Origin: Flaviramulus sp.
Lineage (GTDB): Bacteria; Bacteroidota; Bacteroidia; Flavobacteriales; Flavobacteriaceae
Direction of reading: 5' to 3'
DNA: 64,000 bases
Assembly (NCBI GenBank): GCA_030731745.1
Contig: JANQTJ010000015.1
Location: 1 to 64,000, forward strand
The position numbers and the translations under genes are program-made. Positions 56,534 through 64,000 of the stretch are shown in pieces; the stretch's first letter is position 1, and every line of letters begins with the position of its first letter. The notes below the pieces were generated by a model. The model did not search any database. It saw only the letters and a list, made by a program, of their open reading frames with translations, and was not told the origin of the DNA.

Positions 56534-57340
56534 TTAATCAACTATTTCAATCTCCCATCTTTCAGAAATTTTTAATAAATGTTTAGTAAAAACAAACATG
56601 AAAAAGGTATTTCCTACCATTTCAAATATCTCTTCAATTAATTTAGAAAAATGCTGTATAGAATGTAAGTCTGTATTAAAAAATGACACCAAAGGATCGT
56701 AAACACTTTCATCCATACCTTCAAAAAAATCTAACACAACTGAAGCTACATAGCATCCAAAAGCAACAATTATATATATAATCTGAGTTTTAGACCCTAG
56801 ATTTTTGAATAAAAAGTATAGTATAAAAAGAGCTACAGCACCAAAAATAGGTATAAATACAAATTGCCATCCGTAACTAGGAAATGCATCATAAATTCCA
56901 GATAAAAACCCAGGGTTGTACGTTTGTAAAAACTCCATTTTATCGCTAAAATAAGTACCAACTCGTTCGTGCATTTTAGAACCATCATCTACTGCTAAAT
57001 AAGTAAAAAATAAAGCGATTATAAACCAACCCCAACTATTTATACCCTTTTTCATTAAGTTAGGTTTTGCGTATTTTAAAGCTAGAAAAATACACCAAAC
57101 AACAATGCTTACAGCAAGTAACTGAATACTAGAAAACCAATTTGGTAAACCATCATCCCGCGTGATATTAACCAATCTTTGTATTGCTCCACTAGAAATC
57201 CATTCAAAATGATTAATAAAAATATCAGCTAATGCTAAAAATAAAATAATGATTCCCCAGAGAATTATTAAAGATTTTGATATAATTCTTTTACTAATTT
57301 TTAATGTAAGAGGGTTATGATTTTGTGTGTGAGGCATCAT
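56534..57340 (-). CDS. Unrecognised membrane protein with acidic/His clusters at helix ends
   Basis: This 268-residue protein has about six transmembrane segments (about 22-42, 70-88, 102-118, 160-180, 186-206, 240-256). I do not recognise a family. Three motifs stand out at helix boundaries: AVDDGSKMHERVG (about 117-129), LDFFEGMDES (about 208-217) and EEIFEMVGNTFF (about 236-247). Clustered Asp, Glu and His at membrane faces may form a metal site, as in membrane-embedded lipid hydrolases, but this is speculation. It is upstream of no gene but downstream of the universal stress protein gene on the same strand. Confidence 0.75.
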   Translation of the reverse strand: MMPHTQNHNPLTLKISKRIISKSLIILWGIIILFLALADIFINHFEWISSGAIQRLVNITRDDGLPNWFSSIQLLAVSIVVWCIFLALKYAKPNLMKKGINSWGWFIIALFFTYLAVDDGSKMHERVGTYFSDKMEFLQTYNPGFLSGIYDAFPSYGWQFVFIPIFGAVALFILYFLFKNLGSKTQIIYIIVAFGCYVASVVLDFFEGMDESVYDPLVSFFNTDLHSIQHFSKLIEEIFEMVGNTFFMFVFTKHLLKISERWEIEIVD

Positions 57341-57461
57341 ATCAATATAATTATGCTACGATATTACAGAAATAATTAGTTTAATAAGTAGTAATTTAGA
57401 TAAAAAGTAAAATTAATCTACCTCTGGAGTTATACCTAATTAATTTGGATTTTTACGAACA

Positions 57462-58292
57462 CTACATTACCAAAAATGGTACATCTATGTTAAAACCAAA
57501 CGTCTCTAAAGTATGCCTTGTAAATAGTCTTTCTACAAAAGAATGTTTTTTTCTAAACATAGAAATCATTTTTATATCATTCTTAATAATATATTTATGG
57601 ATGGTTTTATAAATATCATTTTCTTTTAAGATAATTCTATCAAAAGCCATATTTATAAAATTTGATTGAAAAAACACCAGATTACTATAAAGTTCTTCTT
57701 CAAAATCTGGTTCGGTTATAACATGAACCAAATTTAATTTTGCTTTATATACATTTATCAAATAATTTAATGTTTCCAAATTCTCCATAGCATAAGTTGA
57801 AGAAAAACTAGTTGTAAATGCAATAACATCTAGTTTTTTAAATTTACACCCTTCTGGTATGGCTAAAACTGGTAAATCACAACGTTGCATCACATGGACC
57901 GTATTACTTCCAAAAAGTACTTTCTCGAATCCGGTTGCGCCCTTAGTACCCATAACAATTAAGTCAATCCCATAAAGCTTAGAATTTTGATTAATGGAAT
58001 CTATAAAATTATCATAATCTACTAGGGAATGAAATGTATGATTTTCATTATTATAGCTTTTCTCAATTTGAGAAATAATATTAATTATTGATTTTTTAGC
58101 AGCATCAACTAAAGTATTATATATAGTTGCAGAGGTTGATACAGACATTAAATCATCAGAAATAAACTGGGATGCCTTTTGCACATTAAGTATGTAAAAA
58201 TCACACTCATCTAACTCAAATAATTTTACTGCATAGTGAATGGCATTTATTGAGTTTTTCGAAAAATCTGTTGGTAATAGAATTGCTCTCAT
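57462..58292 (-). CDS. Universal stress protein, tandem UspA domains
   Basis: This 276-residue protein has an N-terminal UspA domain (1-147) and a second, more divergent one (about 150-276). The ATP-binding loop of the first is intact: GTKGATGFEKVLFGSNT (115-131), the G-x2-G-x9-GS/T pattern. The second lacks it. Tandem UspA proteins sense energy or redox stress. A palindrome TATGAC-N4-GTCAT lies 56 bases before the start. It may be co-transcribed with the membrane protein downstream (122-base gap). Confidence 0.9.
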   Translation of the reverse strand: MRAILLPTDFSKNSINAIHYAVKLFELDECDFYILNVQKASQFISDDLMSVSTSATIYNTLVDAAKKSIINIISQIEKSYNNENHTFHSLVDYDNFIDSINQNSKLYGIDLIVMGTKGATGFEKVLFGSNTVHVMQRCDLPVLAIPEGCKFKKLDVIAFTTSFSSTYAMENLETLNYLINVYKAKLNLVHVITEPDFEEELYSNLVFFQSNFINMAFDRIILKENDIYKTIHKYIIKNDIKMISMFRKKHSFVERLFTRHTLETFGFNIDVPFLVM

Positions 58293-58347
58293 CTTGATAA
58301 GAATTAGTGAATCTTTAGTAAAGATACTTTTGGTTAAAAGCTTAAAC

Positions 58348-58363
58348 TATGACAAAAGTCATT
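58348..58363. promoter_or_regulatory. Palindrome TATGAC-N4-GTCAT near the universal stress protein start
   Basis: TATGAC, AAAA, then GTCATT. Five-base arms ATGAC/GTCAT are perfect. The same motif (TATGAC-AATA-GTCATA) occurs at 63074-63089. Spacing resembles Crp/Fnr-type sites (TTGAT-N4-ATCAA). It is 56 bases before the minus-strand usp start and 115 bases before the DUF3108 gene on the + strand. Confidence 0.45.
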
Positions 58364-58422
58364 TAAAAAAAATATTCATCTTTAAGGTAAAGGAAAAATT
58401 AGCATAATTGTTTAAAGCATTG

Positions 58423-58430
58423 TATTTTCG
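58423..58430 (+). promoter_or_regulatory. Candidate -7 box TATTTTCG before the DUF3108 gene
   Basis: One base from TAnnTTTG, identical to the boxes before the thiolase and T9SS genes, and 47 bases before the ATG at 58478. Confidence 0.3.
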
Positions 58431-58477
58431 GCACAATAAATGCTGATTAGCACGTTATAAGCTAAAATAAATTTTAT

Positions 58478-59245
58478 ATGTTACGAATTTCATTATTATT
58501 AATACTCTTATTTTCTATAACAATAAACTCGCAAAATAATGCGATTTCAAACACAGAAAAACTTGTTTATACGGCCTCTTACAATATGTCTGGTATTTTA
58601 ACAGATATAGCCGCGGTTACCATGGAAACTAACGAGGTGAAAACATCTAAAGCAACACTTTTAAGATTAAAATGTACAGCAACAACATATAGCAAATGGG
58701 ATAACTTTTTTAAAATACGAGATTTGTATGAAAGTTATGTAAATCCAAAAAGCTTAACACCCTATCTTTACAATAGGGATATTAATGAGGGTAGTTATTA
58801 CAAAAACATGAAATACACCTACAATCATAAAACAAAAACGGTTAAAACTGTAGAGAAAAAAAAGAATAATTTAATTAAAAACAAAACAGTTCCTATAAAT
58901 TCTAATTCTAAAGATATTGTTGCTACTTTGTATTCAATTAGATTATACGATTTTTCAAATATGCCAGTTGGAACAAAAAAAACACTTCCTATTATTTTTG
59001 ACCGAGAGGAAATTAAAGGACAAATTACTTATTTAGGAAAAGAAACTATAACTACAGCTATTGGAAAAAAAGAATGTTACAAATTAGCAATTGCCTCCAG
59101 TGAAACTGACGTTTTACAAGGGAAAAATAGTAACTTTTTATGGCTTTCTGCAGATGAAAACAAAATACCTGTTTATGGAAAGTTTAAAATTCCTGTAGGA
59201 AATGGCGAATTAAAAATAAAATCAGCCTCAGGTTTAAAAAATTAA
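58478..59245 (+). CDS. DUF3108 exported protein
   Basis: This 255-residue protein has a signal peptide (ISLLLILLFSITINSQ) and a beta-strand-rich mature part with the DUF3108 pattern: an early LVYTASYNMSGILTDIAAV segment, RDLYESYV near residue 85, and a C-terminal NFLWLSADENKIPVYGKFKIPVGNGELKI. The family is an exported protein of unknown function and is usually single-copy. It ends 10 bases before a small membrane protein with an acidic tail, so the two are likely one unit. Confidence 0.82.
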   Translation: MLRISLLLILLFSITINSQNNAISNTEKLVYTASYNMSGILTDIAAVTMETNEVKTSKATLLRLKCTATTYSKWDNFFKIRDLYESYVNPKSLTPYLYNRDINEGSYYKNMKYTYNHKTKTVKTVEKKKNNLIKNKTVPINSNSKDIVATLYSIRLYDFSNMPVGTKKTLPIIFDREEIKGQITYLGKETITTAIGKKECYKLAIASSETDVLQGKNSNFLWLSADENKIPVYGKFKIPVGNGELKIKSASGLKN

Positions 59246-59255
59246 AAGTCTCACT

Positions 59256-59651
59256 ATGAAAAAACTGTTTACCATTTTAGCATTAATAGCTGCAATATTA
59301 GCTATCATCTTATCAGTTTTACCAATATCTAATTTAGCCTTTTTTCCTGCAATTGTTTCTATTATTTTTGGTGCAGTGGCTTACTACTTATCCAAAAAAA
59401 CAGGAGAGGTTAAAAAAGTTATTCAATTCATTTTTCTTTTAACAATTATGGCAATGTCAATAACTACATACAAAGCTATTTTTACAGAAACAAAAGTAGC
59501 TAGTACAGAAGCTTTGGATGCCACTGAAATTAAACTAGAAGAAGAAGCAATTGAAGAATTGGAAGATTTAGATATTGAAGACATTGAAATTGATGAAGCT
59601 GACATAGAGATTGATGATAGTGATATTGAAAATATTACTTTTGAAGAGTAA
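59256..59651 (+). CDS. Small membrane protein with a strongly acidic C-terminal tail
   Basis: This 131-residue protein has three hydrophobic segments (about 5-20, 26-44, 56-75). From about residue 86 the tail is a run of Glu/Asp/Ile/Leu, with a repeating I-E-(D/I)-(D/E) flavour (LEDLDIEDIEIDEADIE, DIENITFEE). Such a tail could bind cations or a basic partner protein. No family is recognised. It follows DUF3108 by 10 bases. Confidence 0.7.
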   Translation: MKKLFTILALIAAILAIILSVLPISNLAFFPAIVSIIFGAVAYYLSKKTGEVKKVIQFIFLLTIMAMSITTYKAIFTETKVASTEALDATEIKLEEEAIEELEDLDIEDIEIDEADIEIDDSDIENITFEE

Positions 59652-59773
59652 GTATTTTCTTCGTTATGTTTATATTTGTTTTTATTTAACTATTGATTTT
59701 ATAAAATAAAAATATTCTAGCCTCAGAGAATGTGTTTATTTTTTCTAATGATCATTACCTATTTAATATATTC

Positions 59774-60826
59774 ATGAAAAGTTTTTTAATTCTATCTCTC
59801 TTTATCCTAATTGGTACTTGCTCAACACCTAAATATACTACTAAAATTCAAAATATCAAAGATAGTATCACTCTAAAAGACAGCTTATTAGTAATTAAAT
59901 ACGCAAACACTATTACATCTCAAGAATTAAAAATACACTTATACGAATTTGCTTCTGAGGAATTTGAAGGACGAAAAGTTGGAGAACCAGGACAAAAATT
60001 AGCTTCAAATTTTTTAAAATCATACTACCAAAATGAAAATATAAAATCGCCATTTGGAGGGGTTAATTATTATCAAGAGATCCCACAAAGTTTTTTTTCA
60101 AATGGGATTAAAAGTACTGAAAATGTATTAGCATATATAGAAGGTTCGGATAAAAAGAATGAAATTATTATTATTTCTGCGCATTTAGATCATTTAGGAA
60201 TTAATAACAAAGGTGAAATAAATAGAGGTGCTGATGATGATGGCTCTGGTACTGTAGCTTTAATGGAAATGGCTCAAGCATTTAAAAAAGCTAAAGAAAA
60301 TGGGCATGGACCAAGAAGAAGCATTTTGTTTCTGCACTTAACTGCTGAAGAAACCGGAAAACAAGGATCAGACTTCTATACAAGACACCCTGTTTTCCCT
60401 CTTAAAAATACGGTTTGCAATTTAAATATTGATATGATTGGACGCGTTGATGATGCCCATAAAAACAATAAAGATTATATTTACTTAATAGGTTCTGATA
60501 GATTAAGTAAAGAGCTTCATTATGTTTCTGAAAAAGTGAATAATGCTTACTTCAATATAAATTTAGATTACAAATTTAATTCTGAAAACGATAGCAACCG
60601 CTATTATACGCGCTCAGACCACTATAATTTTGCGCTTAAAGGGGTTCCTGTTATTTTTTATTTTAACGGTGAACATAATGATTACCATAAACCCTCAGAT
60701 ACACCAGATAAAATAGATTATCCATTATTAGAAAAACGTACTAAACTCATTTTCGCTACCACTTGGCAAATAGCAAATCAAGAAAAACGTTTAGTTTCTG
60801 ATGCAGATAATGAATTTTTAAAATAA
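59774..60826 (+). CDS. M28 family zinc aminopeptidase, lipoprotein (first tandem copy)
   Basis: This 350-residue exported enzyme begins at ATG 59774, giving a lipoprotein signal (LIGTC, Cys16); the frame opens 14 codons earlier at a GTG. The M28 di-zinc ligands are present: ISAHLDHLG, GADDDGSG, the catalytic pair in TAEETG (Glu-Glu), NIDMIGR and RSDHYNF. It resembles the next gene over nearly its full length (EFEGRKVGEPGQK, GSDRLSKELH, HKPSDTPDKI), so the two are tandem duplicates. It probably releases N-terminal amino acids from peptides in the periplasm. Confidence 0.9.
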   Translation: MKSFLILSLFILIGTCSTPKYTTKIQNIKDSITLKDSLLVIKYANTITSQELKIHLYEFASEEFEGRKVGEPGQKLASNFLKSYYQNENIKSPFGGVNYYQEIPQSFFSNGIKSTENVLAYIEGSDKKNEIIIISAHLDHLGINNKGEINRGADDDGSGTVALMEMAQAFKKAKENGHGPRRSILFLHLTAEETGKQGSDFYTRHPVFPLKNTVCNLNIDMIGRVDDAHKNNKDYIYLIGSDRLSKELHYVSEKVNNAYFNINLDYKFNSENDSNRYYTRSDHYNFALKGVPVIFYFNGEHNDYHKPSDTPDKIDYPLLEKRTKLIFATTWQIANQEKRLVSDADNEFLK

Positions 60827-60887
60827 GAAAAACAACTATACATAATTAGATTTTGTAATATCGTACTAAACACTAAAACTTATAAAC

Positions 60888-61898
60888 TTGAAGAAATTAT
60901 TAATTATTTTTTGTATAACATGTTCAGTAACATCGTGTAAATCATTTCAAAAGGAGAAAAAGTCTGAAATACCATCCAACCCTGAAACTTATTCAAATAC
61001 CATAACTGCAGAAGAGCTTAAAGAAATGCTTTATGCTTATGCCTCAGATGAATTTGAAGGCAGAAAAACAGGTGAGCCCGGACAAAAAAAAGCGGTCAAT
61101 TATTTAAGAGATTATTACTTGGCAACAGGAATTCAGTCTCCAATATCAGAAGGTGATTATTTTCAAGAAATTCCTGCTTCATATTTTAAAGGAGATATAA
61201 ATGCTTCTGAAAATGTTTTAGCCTATATAAAAGGCTCAGAGAAACCAGATGAAATTATTATAATTTCTGCACATTTAGATCATATTGGTATTTCAAAAAA
61301 TGGCGAAATCAACAATGGAGCAGATGATGATGGCTCGGGAACAATTGCAGTTTTAGAAATAGCTGAAGCCTTTAAAATGGCTGAAAAAGATGGAAACGGA
61401 CCAAAACGATCAATACTTTTTTTACACGTAACTGGAGAAGAAATTGGACTTTATGGCTCTAGATACTATACTAATGAAGATCCTGTTTTTCCTTTAGCAA
61501 ATACGGTAGTTGATTTAAACATAGATATGATTGGACGTGTTGATCCGAAACATGAAGGAAAAGAAAATTACTTGTATTTAATAGGATCAGATAAATTAAG
61601 TAAAGAGTTGCATAATATTTCTGAAGAGGTAAATAAAAAATACTTTAACATGGAATTTGATTATACTTATAATGATGATAAAGACCCTAATCGTTTTTAT
61701 TATCGTTCAGATCATTACAATTTTGCCAAAAATAATATTCCTGTTATTTTCTATTTTAATGGCACACATGCTGATTATCATAGACCTAGTGATACGCCAG
61801 ATAAAATTAATTACGAATTTTTAGAAACTCGTGCTCGTTTAATTTTTCATACAGCTTGGGAGTTAGCTAATAGAGACGAAAGAATTATAGTTGATTAG
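60888..61898 (+). CDS. M28 family zinc aminopeptidase, lipoprotein (second tandem copy)
   Basis: This 336-residue paralogue of the preceding gene starts at TTG 60888 and has a lipoprotein signal (VTSC, Cys17). The zinc site is complete: ISAHLDHIG, NGADDDGSGT, TGEEIG, NIDMIGRV and YRSDHYNF. The N-terminal region differs from copy one, while the catalytic domain is close. The neighbouring gene pair would give two surface or periplasmic aminopeptidases with possibly different specificity. A terminator follows 66 bases later. Confidence 0.9.
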   Translation: MKKLLIIFCITCSVTSCKSFQKEKKSEIPSNPETYSNTITAEELKEMLYAYASDEFEGRKTGEPGQKKAVNYLRDYYLATGIQSPISEGDYFQEIPASYFKGDINASENVLAYIKGSEKPDEIIIISAHLDHIGISKNGEINNGADDDGSGTIAVLEIAEAFKMAEKDGNGPKRSILFLHVTGEEIGLYGSRYYTNEDPVFPLANTVVDLNIDMIGRVDPKHEGKENYLYLIGSDKLSKELHNISEEVNKKYFNMEFDYTYNDDKDPNRFYYRSDHYNFAKNNIPVIFYFNGTHADYHRPSDTPDKINYEFLETRARLIFHTAWELANRDERIIVD

Positions 61899-61963
61899 AA
61901 ATGAGATTTTTATACTCATTTTTAAAATAATATTTTCTATAAATTTTAAAATAAACTAACAAA

Positions 61964-61993
61964 AAAAGCCTTTCAATTTCTTGAAAGGCTTTT
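61964..61993 (+). terminator. Rho-independent terminator after the M28 pair
   Basis: Arms AAAAGCCTTTCAA and TTGAAAGGCTTTT pair perfectly around TTTC and lead into a T-rich stretch. It lies close to the 3' end of the opposite-strand tRNA-His. Confidence 0.9.
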
Positions 61994-62001
61994 ACTTTTT
62001 G

Positions 62002-62076
62002 GGTGGAAGACCGGGCTCGAACCGGCGACCCTTGGTACCACAAACCAATGCTCTAACCAACTGAGCTACAACCACC
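62002..62076 (-). tRNA. tRNA-His(GTG)
   Basis: The minus strand folds into a cloverleaf with anticodon loop TTGTGGT (GTG), stem TTGGT/ACCAA, D-arm GCTC/GAGC, T-arm GCCGG-TTCGAGC-CCGGT. An extra 5' G (at 62076) pairs with discriminator C, as needed by histidyl-tRNA synthetase. The acceptor stem GTGGTTG/CTTCCAC has two adjacent T-T mismatches (positions 5-68 and 6-67), which is unusual. The CCA end is not encoded. Confidence 0.93.
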
Positions 62077-62171
62077 ATGTAACTCCGCATTTTGTAACGC
62101 GTGTGCAAATGTAATTGATTTCAATCTTTTCTACAAAGACTTTTTTAATATTTTATTTAAAGAAATTGTAA

Positions 62172-62891
62172 CTACTTTAAATCAAACAAACTATCCACAG
62201 CTACATAGCGTTCTACACTAAATCCTTCGGCATATTCTACTCCTACTAACCGCCCTAAATCTCTAGCTCTATACTTTACACTATCTGTAAAATTTTTAGT
62301 TGAAATGAGCGTTTCTGGTTCATTACTGTTTTTTTTATAGAATTGAGTTTCATAAGCAAGAACAGAAGCCATTTTTTCATCGATAAATTCAGAAATATCT
62401 ACAACAAAATCTGGTTCTAAATTTTTCCACTGCATGTAATGATATACTTGTTTAGGTCTCCAATGTTTTTGAGATTCACCAGAGTTTGTTTTAGTATCAA
62501 TTTTAATTAATCCACTTAAAAAACAAGCATCACTAACTAGCTTACTACCTTTACCATGATCAATATGCCTATCTTCAACGGCATTACAAATAATAATTTC
62601 AGGTTGGTATTTTCTAATTACTTTTATAATTTCCAACTGGTGTATTTTATCATTTATAAAAAACCCATCAGCAAATTTCAAATTCTCTCTAACAGAAACT
62701 CCTAAAATTTTAGCAGATTCGGCCGCTTCAATATACCTAGTCTCGATAGTGCCTCTTGTTCCTAATTCACCTTGTGTTAAATCTATGATACCAACTTTTT
62801 TTCCTTTGGCTACCTCTTTTGCAATAGTACCACCACATCCCAATTCAACATCATCTGGATGAGCGCCAAAAGCAAGAATATCTAATTTCAT
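62172..62891 (-). CDS. bshB1: Bacillithiol biosynthesis deacetylase BshB1
   Basis: This 239-residue LmbE-like zinc deacetylase makes GlcN-malate from GlcNAc-malate in bacillithiol synthesis. The metal site is AHPDD (His11, Asp14) with ELGCGGT and a second ligand in RHIDHGKG (about 107-114). The TQGELGTRGTIETR segment is characteristic of BshB1. Bacillithiol is the low-molecular-weight thiol of many Bacteroidota and Firmicutes. It is divergent from the SLC13 gene with a 295-base gap and is separated from the tRNA by about 95 bases. Confidence 0.93.
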   Translation of the reverse strand: MKLDILAFGAHPDDVELGCGGTIAKEVAKGKKVGIIDLTQGELGTRGTIETRYIEAAESAKILGVSVRENLKFADGFFINDKIHQLEIIKVIRKYQPEIIICNAVEDRHIDHGKGSKLVSDACFLSGLIKIDTKTNSGESQKHWRPKQVYHYMQWKNLEPDFVVDISEFIDEKMASVLAYETQFYKKNSNEPETLISTKNFTDSVKYRARDLGRLVGVEYAEGFSVERYVAVDSLFDLK

Positions 62892-63073
62892 ACTTAATTT
62901 TTATAATTTTTAATCTAGTTTGTATATTTCTTATGTAATAATTTACAATAAAAACTCAGAAAAACTCAGAAAATCTCAAAACTCATAATCACGAAAACGT
63001 ATTCGTAATAATAATACTTAATTTTAATACCTTAAAAATACGAATAATTGAAAAGTGTTATTAAAAACCAAAG

Positions 63074-63089
63074 TATGACAATAGTCATA
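63074..63089. promoter_or_regulatory. Palindrome TATGAC-N4-GTCATA upstream of the SLC13 gene
   Basis: Perfect 6-base arms around AATA, 98 bases before the SLC13 ATG at 63187 and 183 bases before the bshB1 start. It matches the element at 58348-58363 and has the arm length and spacing of Crp/Fnr-like sites. Confidence 0.45.
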
Positions 63090-63186
63090 ATTATTGGTCT
63101 TTATCCCTTGTAATTTTACACTAAATAAGGTGTAACAAGCTTTATTTCAATTATGCAAATATAAAGCTAATAAACAATTAGAAAAC

Positions 63187-64000
63187 ATGATTTATTTAAT
63201 GTTACTCATTTTAATTTTAACAATTGGACTTTTTATATGGGGAAAATTCCCTCCTGATGTTATTGCTCTTATTTCTATGATTAGTTTATACTTAACAGGT
63301 ATATTAAATGTAACAGAAACATTGAGCGGATTTAGTAATCCAACTGTTATTATGATTGCCGCACTTTTTATAATTGGAGAAGGTATTGCTCAAACTGGTT
63401 GGACTGCAATGGCTGGCAAGAAATTTATTGAATGGGCTGGTAATAGTGTTCCAAAATTACTAGTAATTGTGACACTTGGAGCTGGTATTTTATCTGGTTT
63501 TGTTAGTAATACAGGTACAGTAGCCACTTTAATGCCTTTAACCATATCGTCTGCTTGGGGTATTGGTACTTTGCCATCTAAAATGTTAATGCCAGTAGCC
63601 TTTGGATCAAATACTGGTGGATTACTTACTTTAACAGGTACACCACCAAACATAATAGCTAGTAATGCTTTATCAAATGCTGGTTTTGAAGGGTTCTCAT
63701 TTTTTGAATTTGCGTTAATTGGTTTTCCGCTTCTAATAATCGCCCTATTGTATTTTAGATACATAGGTTTTAAATTATTACCCAAAAACAAAACTAATAA
63801 CAAACCAGTCAATATCGAATCTACACTTCACAATTGGATTGAAGCATATAAAGTTGATAGTGGATACTATAGATTACGTGTTAGATCGATATCTCCTTTA
63901 TTAAATACCAAAATTGAAGCATGGCAATTTGAAAAAAATTATCATGTATCTATTATTAGAATAAAAAGAAGACATCCAAATTTATTAAAAGGAATACCTG
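63187..64000 (+). CDS. SLC13 family permease (divalent anion symporter), 3' truncated
   Basis: The frame starts at ATG 63187 and runs off the window end after 271 codons. It is a polytopic protein of the SLC13/DASS family, with the ion-binding hairpin signatures VSNTGTVATLMP (about 99-110) and SNTGGLLTLTGTPPN (about 140-155), and helices at about 2-18, 25-38, 50-75, 88-110, 128-150 and 175-195. After residue 200 a soluble region (SGYYRLRVRSISPLLNTKIE) fits a TrkA-C-like domain, which marks a subset of flavobacterial members. Substrates include sulfate and dicarboxylates; the subset here is not determined. Confidence 0.85.
   Translation, partial: MIYLMLLILILTIGLFIWGKFPPDVIALISMISLYLTGILNVTETLSGFSNPTVIMIAALFIIGEGIAQTGWTAMAGKKFIEWAGNSVPKLLVIVTLGAGILSGFVSNTGTVATLMPLTISSAWGIGTLPSKMLMPVAFGSNTGGLLTLTGTPPNIIASNALSNAGFEGFSFFEFALIGFPLLIIALLYFRYIGFKLLPKNKTNNKPVNIESTLHNWIEAYKVDSGYYRLRVRSISPLLNTKIEAWQFEKNYHVSIIRIKRRHPNLLKGIP

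Noticed and set aside
62951-62970. Direct repeat AAAACTCAGA twice in tandem in the bshB1-SLC13 gap
   Set aside because: Only two good copies with low-complexity sequence around them; not enough to call a repeat element.
63390-63812. A 140-codon frame on the minus strand
   Set aside because: It runs opposite to the SLC13 gene over its conserved segments, and the peptide is proline/lysine rich with no recognisable domain, so it is a shadow.

Overview
The window is AT-rich chromosomal DNA from a member of the Bacteroidota, most likely a marine-type Flavobacteriaceae. The evidence is the gliding genes gldF and gldG, a T9SS type A sorting tail, many SPII lipoproteins with little charge around the cysteine, flavobacterial families (DUF6452/DUF6048, head GIN, CCC-motif and DUF2752 proteins), bshB1, recurring TAnnTTTG-like -7 boxes, and few Shine-Dalgarno sequences. 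Almost everything is core chromosome. I see no prophage, IS element, CRISPR array or plasmid gene.

Layout. 0-3 kb: a sulfur cluster with the C-terminal rhodanese domain of a persulfide-dioxygenase-like protein, a lipoprotein rhodanese, and a split YeeE/YedE transporter, with a divergent sterol desaturase. 3-7 kb: a secreted M14 peptidase and an isoaspartyl peptidase, then a sulfatase C-terminal fossil and tRNA-Pro/tRNA-Ser. 7-18 kb: pgpH-like HD phosphodiesterase, thiolase, NlpC/P60 protein, TPR protein, gyrA and clpC. 18-21 kb: an ECF sigma/anti-sigma operon with two secreted beta-repeat proteins. 21-31 kb: UMF1 transporter, M48 protease, msrB, DinB-like protein, NDH-2, lpdA, outer-membrane barrel, aroQ, xerD and rny. 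31-39 kb: a 6S RNA candidate, zapA with a coiled-coil partner, M23 peptidase, TonB-dependent receptor, cysteine desulfurase, a calcium-repeat lipoprotein and an Smr protein. 39-48 kb: T9SS cargo, small membrane proteins, rocD, rlmD, DUF6452/DUF6048 and the agmatine pathway aguB-aguA. 48-56 kb: purC, phoH, SAM hydrolase, gldF-(BamE-like)-gldG and dnaN. 56-64 kb: small membrane proteins, a universal stress protein, DUF3108, two tandem M28 peptidases, tRNA-His, bshB1 and the start of an SLC13 permease.

The most striking observation is that dnaN, an essential gene, reads as intact except for one in-frame TAA at codon 36 (54910-54912), where glutamate is expected. It is a sequencing error, a real nonsense mutation with a rescue, or a sign of a second copy. 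Other points worth following are a four-cysteine insertion in ornithine aminotransferase, a BamE-like membrane gene wedged between gldF and gldG, a pair of matching TATGAC-N4-GTCAT palindromes near the universal stress protein and SLC13 genes, a GTAAC-N4-GTTAC palindrome in the sulfur cluster, and an unrecognised six-TM protein with conserved-looking acidic/His residues.

The genes suggest an aerobic, gliding, surface-digesting heterotroph. It has secreted peptidases, TonB-dependent uptake, NDH-2 respiration, thiolase and dihydrolipoyl dehydrogenase, arginine/agmatine/ornithine catabolism, and bacillithiol-based thiol chemistry that may connect to the persulfide/thiosulfate cluster at the left edge. 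All function calls come from reading translated sequence and motifs; no database search was run.
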